Shown: piece by piece, positions 1-5,319 of the stretch
How the letters are laid out: the number at the start of each line of letters is the position of its first letter
Numbering within the stretch: the first letter of the stretch is position 1
Assembly (NCBI GenBank): GCA_902591645.1
Contig: CACJBM010000050.1
Span: forward strand, 1 to 16,793
Direction of reading: 5' to 3'
Length of the DNA stretch: 16,793 bases
Origin: an uncultured Verrucomicrobiota bacterium
GTDB lineage: Bacteria; Verrucomicrobiota; Verrucomicrobiae; Verrucomicrobiales; DEV007
The notes under the pieces: model-generated
Database searches by the model: none
What the model saw: only the letters and a program-made list of their open reading frames with translations
Told to the model about the DNA's origin: nothing
Program-made: the position numbers and the translations under genes

Positions 1-539
1 CCGATGATCCTTCCAAGATAGACTGGCGTGAGCTTGTTAGAAATTCTAAGTCCGGACAAATGATCCTTACTAATGGTCCTTACCTCGAAGTGAGCACTTC
101 TGAGGGGGTCCTTGCTGGAGGTGACATTAGAGCTTCTGGAGGTCAAGTGAATTTGAAGGTGAAGGTCCAATGCACGGACTGGATTGATATTGATCGAGTT
201 CAGATATTAGTGAACGGGAGCCAGCGGAAGGATCTTAATTTTACCAGAAAAGATAATGAAGAGATGTTTTTAAATGGAAGTGTAAAGTTTGATCAGGATC
301 TGAAAGTGAAACTGAGTCAGGATTCGCATCTTATCGTTGTGGCTTACGGTGAAGGATTTAATTTGAGGAAGGGTTTCGGTAGTAGCACGCAAAGCGCAAT
401 GAATCCATGTGCCTATAACAATCCAATCTTTGTTGATGTTGATGGGGGAGGTTTTAAACCGAGCGGTGATACTTTGGGGTACCCTCTGCCGGTTAAAGGG
501 CTCACGGCTGACAAGGTTACTGAGCTTTTGAAAAGATGA
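1..539 (+). CDS. CehA/McbA-like metallohydrolase, C-terminal part (5' truncated)
   Basis: The reading frame is open from the left edge (codons begin at base 3) to TGA at 537-539, so this is the tail of a longer gene; the ATG at 60 is internal. The visible part contains W-R-E-L-V-R-N-S-K-S-G-Q followed by M-I-L-T-N-G-P-Y-L-E-V and later I-L-V-N-G. The pattern 'SG...TNGP', then a beta-sandwich-like segment with a 'V.V.NG' strand, is typical of the region after the PHP-type metal-binding domain in CehA/McbA-family metallohydrolases of planctomycetes and verrucomicrobia. The metal-binding residues would lie upstream, outside the window, so catalysis cannot be judged. A hairpin terminator follows 50 bases after the stop. 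The family call rests on recall of the motif; a different secreted PHP-domain protein is possible. Confidence 0.6.
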   Translation, partial: DDPSKIDWRELVRNSKSGQMILTNGPYLEVSTSEGVLAGGDIRASGGQVNLKVKVQCTDWIDIDRVQILVNGSQRKDLNFTRKDNEEMFLNGSVKFDQDLKVKLSQDSHLIVVAYGEGFNLRKGFGSSTQSAMNPCAYNNPIFVDVDGGGFKPSGDTLGYPLPVKGLTADKVTELLKR

Positions 540-590
540 ACCGGATAATTCCTTTGGATTCATGTTTTCTAATAAATTAAGCTTCATAGT

Positions 591-616
591 AAAAAGGCTA
601 TCTTTTATGCCTTTTT
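591..616 (+). terminator. Rho-independent-like terminator
   Basis: An 8-bp stem AAAAAGGC (591-598) / GCCTTTTT (609-616) with a 10-nt loop lies between the metallohydrolase tail and the next gene. The stem is A/T-rich with a GGC/GCC core and ends in a T run, so it could work in either direction. It fits termination of the upstream gene. Confidence 0.55.
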
Positions 617-682
617 CTCTAAGGATATTCCCTTGCTTTGCGTTTGATAAATGAGATAATTAATTAAGTACTTAAGTAGAAG

Positions 683-1258
683 ATGAAAACATTTACCACA
701 TTTCTAATTTTAATTGCGGGAGTTGCCTTGTCCGGAGCCGCAGACATGCGTGAATTCACAAGCGCTGACGGATCAAAAACGTTGAAGGCGAAGGTCATTG
801 ATTATTCCCAGGACAAGGGAGTCGTGAAGATTCTTCGAGCAGACGGCAAGGCCATGACTTTTCCGGTCAAGGCCCTAAGTAAAAAAGACGGTGAATATCT
901 TAAGGTCTGGTACCAGTCCACAATGGCTGGAAGAAAATTGGCCGTGAGGGTCACGGACGAGGAAAAGAAAACTTCAGAGCAGAAGACAAGTAATGCGCGG
1001 GTCAGTTCCTATGATTCAAATTTTAAGTTTAATGTTCGCAACAATGGTACGAGTCCATTTGAAAACATTGAAGTGAAGTATCAGATATTTTACACAATTG
1101 ACGGGGTCAAAGGGACGAAGAGTCAGAACTTAGTTGCTAGCGGCCAGACGAACATCAGCAGTATTTTTCCAAGGACCGATCAGAACCTGACAACGGAGAA
1201 GGTGACACTGACCAAGATAAGGCCTCTTCCTGCTTCGCAGTGCGCTGGTGGGACATGA
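683..1258 (+). CDS. Secreted SHD1-like protein, ends at an early in-frame TGA
   Basis: A 191-residue product with an N-terminal Sec signal peptide (Met-Lys-Thr, hydrophobic core at about 5-16, cleavage probably near the Gly-Ala-Ala at 18-20). Residues 21-75 read like the SLA1-homology-domain-1-type module common in planctomycete and verrucomicrobial exported proteins: R-E-F-T-S-A-D-G-S, then V-I-D-Y...G-V-V-K-I, then L-S-K-K-D-G-E-Y. Residues 110-185 form a beta-rich segment (F-K-F-N-V-R-N-N-G, I-E-V-K-Y-Q-I-F-Y-T). No enzymatic motif is visible and the function is unknown. The frame stops at TGA 1256-1258, yet the same frame stays open and protein-like to TAA at 1412-1414, so this copy may be truncated by a nonsense change. 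The residues just before the stop (L-P-A-S-Q-C-A-G-G-T) look less protein-like than the rest. Confidence 0.7.
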   Translation: MKTFTTFLILIAGVALSGAADMREFTSADGSKTLKAKVIDYSQDKGVVKILRADGKAMTFPVKALSKKDGEYLKVWYQSTMAGRKLAVRVTDEEKKTSEQKTSNARVSSYDSNFKFNVRNNGTSPFENIEVKYQIFYTIDGVKGTKSQNLVASGQTNISSIFPRTDQNLTTEKVTLTKIRPLPASQCAGGT

Positions 1259-1414
1259 CCAAACACTAAAGTCCCCCGCGCGAGTTCGCGCACCGACAGA
1301 GTCAAAGGCATCATTGCTAAATTCTTCAAGGACGGAGAGGAATTCAAAGAGGTTGTATATCCGAGCGGTTTCAGAGGTCAATGGTCTTCTGAGAACCTCT
1401 CTGCTGGACTCTAA
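1259..1414 (+). pseudogene. In-frame continuation of the SHD1-like gene after the TGA
   Basis: Directly after the TGA at 1256-1258, and in the same frame, 51 sense codons run to a TAA at 1412-1414. They include V-K-G-I-I-A-K-F-F-K-D-G-E-E-F-K-E-V and a final Q-W-S-S-E-N-L. A segment of the form 'kGi.a+ffkDG..v.E' is what I would expect at the C-terminus of this type of exported protein. I read it as the separated tail of the upstream gene. It has no ATG of its own before the conserved part. A sequencing error at the TGA would restore one 243-residue protein. Confidence 0.5.
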
Positions 1415-1423
1415 TTTCTTAAG

Positions 1424-2560
1424 TTAGCGTCTTGTTCCGATTGCCTTTTCTATGAAGGGCCACATTATGCTTGGGTAAAATCGATGCCCTGAGTTTCCCC
1501 ACTCCATTTCCATTTTGTTTCCGATACCTAGCCCGAGGTAAACGTTTTTGATTTTAGTGGACGTGCTTTCCACGTCCTTCTTGCGGTGCAATCCATCGCT
1601 TACTCCGTGTACAATAAGTAAGTTTCTGGGTGCTATGAGTGCTCCTAGTTCAGTCCAGTCACCCCAGTCGCGGATTCCGGGAACGGCGCAACAATCACAG
1701 TGAAAAATGAAGCCTTCACTGCTAGTTACTGAAGTGAATGAACAGCTAGGCACAGCAATACTGATTCTATTGTCGATGGCCGTAGCGTAGGCTGTCAGGA
1801 CACCTCCCCCGGAATTGCCAGTCATTATGATTTTCCTTTGATCGACGCGGGGATGGTTCCATGCCCAGTCAATGATTCGCTGCATGTCCCATACCCTCTC
1901 AGCAGTTGGAGTCCGTCCCGAGATGATACAGTGCATGAATTGGGCGCGGCAAGGCCTGTTGCCGTGCCTGCCCTTAGGGTCGGGGACCAACACCTCATTT
2001 GCTAGGCCGCGTGTTGCTGGAGCGATTGCGATCATGCCCCTTAATGCTGCCTGCTCTGCAATGTTTCCTTCTCTTGCTGTTATCTTTTTGCGGTGATCCT
2101 TATTGAGATAAGCTCCAGAGTACGAATGAAGGCCCTCGGTGTCGTGTCCGTGCGGACAAATAACCAGAGGAAGTTTTTTGTTCGTATTTGATGGTACCAG
2201 AAGGTAGAAAGGCACATTGACTCCAGGTTCGGTTTCAATCTTGCAAAGGGTCCGTGAAAATTTTCCGTTTACTTCCTCTTTTTGTCCGATTTGAATTGAA
2301 GGGACGTGGTCCTTTAGCTCAGTCGACATTTTCTTAAGTCCAATCAATTCTATGAGGGCTGCTCTCGTTTCATTTTGCCAGTCCTTAAAATTTTTATCTT
2401 TGGTATATTTATATTTTTGATCACCTTTCTGAATCCGTTTCAGATAGTTCGAAATGTTCTCGGGATAAGAAACAAAGGGTTTGTCCTGAGATGAGGCAGT
2501 TACCGAGCTTAGCAGTAGAAATGCTATAAGAATGTAAGGGTTTTTCTTCGCCTTTTTCAT
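1424..2560 (-). CDS. Secreted alpha/beta-hydrolase (acetyl-xylan-esterase-like)
   Basis: A 378-residue hydrolase with a lysine-rich start and a hydrophobic signal segment (about 9-22), so probably exported to the periplasm or outside. The fold signature is clear: an oxyanion-region P-H-G-H-D at 136-140, the nucleophile elbow G-N-S-G-G-G with Ser250, a likely acid at Asp322 in V-H-G-V-S-D-G, and a likely catalytic His359 in S-G-H-R-F-Y-P. This order (Ser, Asp, His) and length fit the large acetyl-xylan esterase / dienelactone-hydrolase-like group that is abundant in verrucomicrobial polysaccharide degraders. A role in deacylating plant or algal glycans is plausible, but no glycoside hydrolase sits beside it and the substrate cannot be read from sequence. 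The start is the ATG before the lysine-rich signal peptide. The gene lies downstream of the retron island in the same direction; the U8 tract at 2639-2646 suggests it is transcribed separately. Confidence 0.85.
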   Translation of the reverse strand: MKKAKKNPYILIAFLLLSSVTASSQDKPFVSYPENISNYLKRIQKGDQKYKYTKDKNFKDWQNETRAALIELIGLKKMSTELKDHVPSIQIGQKEEVNGKFSRTLCKIETEPGVNVPFYLLVPSNTNKKLPLVICPHGHDTEGLHSYSGAYLNKDHRKKITAREGNIAEQAALRGMIAIAPATRGLANEVLVPDPKGRHGNRPCRAQFMHCIISGRTPTAERVWDMQRIIDWAWNHPRVDQRKIIMTGNSGGGVLTAYATAIDNRISIAVPSCSFTSVTSSEGFIFHCDCCAVPGIRDWGDWTELGALIAPRNLLIVHGVSDGLHRKKDVESTSTKIKNVYLGLGIGNKMEMEWGNSGHRFYPSIMWPFIEKAIGTRR

Positions 2561-2638
2561 GTATTGATATAATGAGCTTTTAGTTTGTCAGTGCGAGGCT
2601 TTTTATCATTGACCGGACATTCATTTTTTCCGGATAAT

Positions 2639-2646
2639 AAAAAAAA
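2639..2646 (-). terminator. U8 tract after the closing helix
   Basis: Eight consecutive T on the minus strand follow the 3' arm of the structured RNA (…CCCG then T8). Together with the GC-containing arm this could end the retron transcript. The paired partner lies more than 200 nt upstream, so it is not a textbook short-hairpin terminator. Confidence 0.4.
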
Positions 2647-2884
2647 CGGGAAACTCCTGCAGTGATCTAGCTTTACACACGTCGTTAGTTGAGAAACCAA
2701 TGGCAACGTGCTTCGGCGATCCGCCGCGGTGAGACAAACGTAACCTACGAACTTTTGTACTTATGGAAACAGCGATTTCCATAAGTACATACATTCATCA
2801 CTAGACTAAAATTGCTTCGCAATTTAAGACTAGTGATTTATGTACCAGTTCTCCGGTGTAGGTTCTGCGGGAGTTTTACCGTTT
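2639..2884 (-). ncRNA. Candidate retron msr-msd RNA, 3' of the RT gene
   Basis: Starting about 8 nt after the RT stop, the minus strand can fold almost completely. The closing helix pairs 2865-2884 with 2644-2662 (6 bp, small internal loop, 7 bp, one C/A mismatch, 4 bp), in the place of the a1/a2 helix of retrons. Stacked directly on it is a 7-bp stem AACCTAC/GTAGGTT (2858-2864 with 2742-2748). This closes a junction of three hairpins: 5 bp with an AGAA loop (2844-2857); a long two-part hairpin with ATCACTAG/CTAGTGAT and AAATTGC/GCAATTT arms (2790-2844); and a perfect 13-bp stem with a 6-nt loop (2757-2788). The remaining 79 nt (2663-2741) hold shorter stems (CGGCG/CGCCG at 2714-2726, CACGT/ACGTG at 2678-2710). 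The 3' side ends in U8 (2639-2646). The pairing is seen directly; calling it msr-msd is inference from the adjacent retron RT. Which part is template and which G is the branch point cannot be fixed by eye. It also accounts for most of the gene-free stretch 2561-2891. Confidence 0.6.
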
Positions 2885-2891
2885 CAATTAA

Positions 2892-3746
2892 TTAAGCCTT
2901 CTCGATCATGGCTTGAAGAGCGAAGAATCCCTGCAGTTCACACTCACTCTTGACTAGGGTACTTTTGCTGATTGCTTTCGTGATTCCGTTAGCCTTGATG
3001 TCGTGTTTGATTGCTCGGATCTTACGTCTCAATGAGCGAGGCAATAGGACCCGCTCATTGACATGTAATCCTGTCACTTTTTGTTGGGTGTTTCGGCCCA
3101 TTAATTTGGTTTTCTTTTCAGCGAGCAGGTAATTAGATTTGCGTAATGTTTTGCAGACGATTTCAGTAATTTCATCTGGCAATTGATTTCCGGAAAATGT
3201 CATATCGTCTGCATAACGCGTGTAACATAGTGAATGGGAGAGGGCAAAGGCCTTTAGCTTTAGATCGCATTCGTAGAACGCAAGGTTAGCAAGGTGTGGA
3301 CTCGTTGGTGCGCCCTGAGGGAGGGCACCACCAAGGCAGCACAATTGAGAAATTAATTGCGGATCTATCCTTAATTTTTGATGAGGTAGTGATTTTCTCA
3401 CCATTTCCTGTGTTGTGCTTGGAAAGAAGTCCTTCACGTCGAAGGATATGACCCAGTTCTTGTTGCAGTGAGGTTGCGCGTTACTGAGGATTGATTTGCC
3501 GGGATAAAAGCCATGCGCGTCAGGGTGGGGGTTTACTTTGTAAAGGACTCTTTGTAGGAGCTTTTTCTGAATAATCTTAAGCTCGGTGTCTGGCGCGTTG
3601 ATCCAGCGTGGCCTTTTATGAGTTCTGCGAATGGGGAACTCCCGATAATGTGACTCGATGTCGATAAGTATGGAGTGAATGGTTTCTTCACTAACATCAA
3701 TCCTTGATGCAAGATCTTGGATAGAGGCGCTTGTTTGTGAGGTCAT
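2892..3746 (-). CDS. Retron-type reverse transcriptase
   Basis: This 284-residue enzyme has all the core reverse-transcriptase blocks: R-W-I-N-A-P...IQ (47-60), H-G-F-Y-P-G-K-S (78-85), S-F-D-V-K-D-F-F-P-S with metal-binding Asp103 (101-110), L-P-Q-G-A-P-T-S-P (142-150), and the catalytic Y-A-D-D at 178-181 within YTRYADDMTFSG. Two signatures separate retron RTs from group II intron and DGR RTs, and both are present: N-A-Q-P-H (89-93, the NAxxH box of region X) and V-T-G (224-226, region Y). The N-terminal helical segment (about 9-38) and the length are usual for retron RTs. There is no maturase or endonuclease domain. By family knowledge it should reverse-transcribe a cognate msr-msd RNA into branched msDNA; such systems act in phage defence with a partner protein. 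Its ATG overlaps the TGA of the upstream HU-like ORF (ATGA, 3743-3746), implying coupled translation. The best RNA candidate lies just downstream. Confidence 0.94.
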   Translation of the reverse strand: MTSQTSASIQDLASRIDVSEETIHSILIDIESHYREFPIRRTHKRPRWINAPDTELKIIQKKLLQRVLYKVNPHPDAHGFYPGKSILSNAQPHCNKNWVISFDVKDFFPSTTQEMVRKSLPHQKLRIDPQLISQLCCLGGALPQGAPTSPHLANLAFYECDLKLKAFALSHSLCYTRYADDMTFSGNQLPDEITEIVCKTLRKSNYLLAEKKTKLMGRNTQQKVTGLHVNERVLLPRSLRRKIRAIKHDIKANGITKAISKSTLVKSECELQGFFALQAMIEKA

Positions 3747-4123
3747 TCGATGAGGCCAAATTTTCTTTCAAAGCTGGGAGTGGCCTTGAAGTTGACTCTA
3801 TTCCCTTTTATAAAAGTACCACGCTTTGCAAAATTGACTTTCTCATTGGATTTTATCGCGAACAGAGTGGCTTGAAATAGACAATTGAGGAGGACGTGAA
3901 CTTCCTTCAAGGGAATTCCTGTCATTTCATGGATAGACACTGAGATTCTTCTTTTTGATGATAGACGCGAGTGTCCTTTGCCTGTCCAGTTCTCGATCCA
4001 CTGAGTCGACGGTGGGTCGAGCGGCGGTGAGGGTAATGATTTCAGATCGATGGAGGGGCTCAGTGAGAAGTTGATACGCGCTTTTGCGGCTTCGGTTTTT
4101 TGTCCATTTGCCCTCTTTGTCAC
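3743..4123 (-). CDS. HU/IHF-like DNA-binding protein 2, retron partner candidate
   Basis: The 126-codon frame opens with GTG at 4121-4123 and has no earlier start: a TAA closes the frame six codons upstream. Residues 59-125 look like an HU/IHF fold without a long beta arm: helices around M-T-G-I-P-L-K-E-V-H-V-L-L-N-C-L-F, then K-S-N-E-K-V-N-F, the hallmark R-G-T-F (101-104), and a C-terminal V-N-F-K-A-T-P-S-F-E-R-K-F. The N-terminal half is proline- and serine-rich and looks like a linker. The TGA overlaps the RT ATG by ATGA, so the product is made together with the RT. No Shine-Dalgarno-like sequence precedes the GTG, and 197 nt overlap the upstream HU-like ORF in another frame. The domain may therefore really be the second half of a frameshifted two-domain protein. 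HU-like assignment is by motif only. Confidence 0.55.
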   Translation of the reverse strand: MTKRANGQKTEAAKARINFSLSPSIDLKSLPSPPLDPPSTQWIENWTGKGHSRLSSKRRISVSIHEMTGIPLKEVHVLLNCLFQATLFAIKSNEKVNFAKRGTFIKGNRVNFKATPSFERKFGLIE

Positions 4124-4451
4124 GATAAATGAATTGTGACTTTAAGAATTTCATCTTTCCAATTTTCTGTTTCTTGATGAAATTCTTCGATCTTGGCTTT
4201 AATATGAAGGTGCCGAACTTGGGTATTTGCAGGCAGTGCGTGTCCTTCCTCCAGTTAACTCTATGATTGCTCACATAGTCCCAGAATCCGTCCATGACCC
4301 GAGCCGCTTTCTCGATGCTATGACCGGTCACCTTGGACATTTCGCGAATGATCTGAGCGCTGAAGGAACTGGGCGTCTTTTCGCTTTGCAGACTCTGAAT
4401 GGACGATACTGGAAACGTCGTTTGGCCCTTATCTGTTGTTGTTCCTGACAT
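3927..4451 (-). CDS. HU/IHF-like DNA-binding protein 1, retron partner candidate
   Basis: First gene of the retron operon. The 174-residue frame begins at ATG 4451. After a Ser/Thr-rich leader (1-30), residues 31-110 resemble an HU/IHF-type domain: helical S-A-Q-I-I-R-E-M-S-K-V-T-G-H-S-I-E-K-A-A, then L-Q-I-P-K-F-G-T-F (75-82, the conserved GTF turn) and K-M-K-F-L-K-S at 99-105. It is basic, as expected of a DNA binder. The last 55 residues, beyond an A6 tract at 4096-4101, look like out-of-frame noise (several Arg/Thr/Ser clusters, no domain pattern), while the +1 frame there looks like real linker sequence. The functional product may thus be a two-HU-domain protein of about 236 residues reaching to 3743. 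Its job is unknown: chaperoning the msDNA, sensing foreign DNA, or acting as effector are all possible. Confidence 0.55.
   Translation of the reverse strand: MSGTTTDKGQTTFPVSSIQSLQSEKTPSSFSAQIIREMSKVTGHSIEKAARVMDGFWDYVSNHRVNWRKDTHCLQIPKFGTFILKPRSKNFIKKQKIGKMKFLKSQFIYRDKEGKWTKNRSRKSAYQLLTEPLHRSEIITLTAARPTVDSVDRELDRQRTLASIIKKKNLSVYP
4096..4101 (-). other. A6 tract at the HU1/HU2 frame junction
   Basis: On the coding (minus) strand the overlap between the two HU-like frames contains AAAAAA within aca-aaa-aac. Removing one A, by polymerase slippage, sequencing error or mutation, joins HU1 directly to the HU2 frame as W-T-K-T-E-A-A-K-A-R and produces one continuous reading frame from 4451 to 3743. 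Confidence 0.45.
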
Positions 4452-4464
4452 TTCCTTTCATAAC

Positions 4465-4493
4465 ATTACAAGAAGATTCGTCTTCAAATACAA
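4465..4493 (-). promoter_or_regulatory. Candidate promoter of the retron operon with palindrome in spacer
   Basis: Minus-strand TTGTAT (4488-4493) and TGTAAT (4465-4470, five of six matches to TATAAT) are separated by exactly 17 nt. The predicted start would be near 4458, leaving only a few untranslated bases before the ATG at 4451. The spacer contains the inverted repeat GAAGA/TCTTC around a 4-nt centre (4472-4485), a possible operator. The -35 match is weak. Confidence 0.35.
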
Positions 4494-4519
4494 GAATGAA
4501 ATTGGAAATGATGTGCCTC

Positions 4520-5293
4520 TTAAGGGGTATTTTTAGTTACTCCCCAGACTTTTTCTACCATTAGGTATGCTTTTGGGTCGTATTCCTTGAGCTCTTTTCT
4601 GTTATGTGGAAACCAGTCATTTTTACCGAAATAGGCTTCTGTGACTTCGGCGAAATATTCTTCTTTGTTTGATGCTGCGTAGGCTTTGACTTTCTTGTCT
4701 TTGAATTTCCTGTCCGGAACTTTCAGATAAAGGCCTCGGGCCATAGCGCTGCCATACGCTTTCTTGATGTCAGGGTTACTGAGGCCCAATTTCACATTGT
4801 GATATGCGTGTGCAAGTTCGTGAAGCATAGTCATTGGACCCCACTCGAAGATTTTGTGGTCCAGGAGGGCGGCTCTTGGATTAATGATGTGCACTCCGGG
4901 TGCCATGTGTGGATTGAGGTCATGATCTCTGAGCCAGGTCTTATCGCGATGGAATGGAATGACTCCTCGCTCATTCTTTCTCATTGGGTAAGTCGGCTCA
5001 TTGCTTGCCCATATAGGAATTGTTTGTAAAAATTTAATGGCTTCGGGTGGTACAATTTTAATGAATCGTTCTATTCCTTCCCTCACTTCTTTCTGTATGA
5101 CAGCGTTAAGTTCTTTGTCTTTGCTGATTGATCTTTCAATGTATAGGTCCCATCCGAGGATCTGAACCTTTTCGTATTTCCATGTTTTTTTGCCGTCTTT
5201 GTAGGTGACTGATTCTCCATGACTTAGTGACAATGAGATCGACATGAATATTGATACAAGTACCGTTTTAATGGGGTCGATATTTGGTTTCAT
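4520..5293 (-). CDS. Secreted HExxH zinc-metalloprotease-like protein
   Basis: A 257-residue product with a hydrophobic signal segment (about 9-24) and likely cleavage near Ser24-His25-Gly26. The motif M-L-H-E-L-A-H-A-Y-H at 156-165 is a zincin HExxH (His158, Glu159, His162). About 50 residues later N-K-E-E-Y-F-A-E-V-T-E-A-Y-F (209-222) offers a Glu as third zinc ligand, the arrangement of gluzincins such as the anthrax lethal factor-like (ATLF-type) group. I cannot name a specific family, and the substrate is unknown; a role in the cell envelope or outside is inferred from the signal. The gene is in the same direction as the retron operon and ends about 70 bases upstream of it, but it has its own spacing and signal peptide, so I treat it as independent. 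The catalytic residues look intact. Confidence 0.75.
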   Translation of the reverse strand: MKPNIDPIKTVLVSIFMSISLSLSHGESVTYKDGKKTWKYEKVQILGWDLYIERSISKDKELNAVIQKEVREGIERFIKIVPPEAIKFLQTIPIWASNEPTYPMRKNERGVIPFHRDKTWLRDHDLNPHMAPGVHIINPRAALLDHKIFEWGPMTMLHELAHAYHNVKLGLSNPDIKKAYGSAMARGLYLKVPDRKFKDKKVKAYAASNKEEYFAEVTEAYFGKNDWFPHNRKELKEYDPKAYLMVEKVWGVTKNTP

Positions 5294-5319
5294 GAGTTAT
5301 GAATTATTAGTGAGTTGCC

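Noticed and set aside
1256..1293. UGA followed by a GC hairpin (GCGCG-AGTT-CGCGC at 1278-1291), like a bacterial SECIS element
   Set aside because: The gene has no resemblance to a known selenoprotein and no redox motif around the UGA; a nonsense mutation or sequencing error is far simpler.
2564..2591. Promoter-like CTGACA / TATCAA (16-nt spacer) before the esterase gene
   Set aside because: The implied transcription start would fall inside the start codon at 2558-2560, so the match is probably chance.
4094..4103. Classic -1 slippery heptamer A-AAA-AAC in the HU1 frame
   Set aside because: It is in the correct register for -1 frameshifting, but HU2 lies in the +1 frame; a -1 shift meets a TGA after about 11 codons. 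It could only shorten HU1, so I do not call programmed -1 frameshifting.
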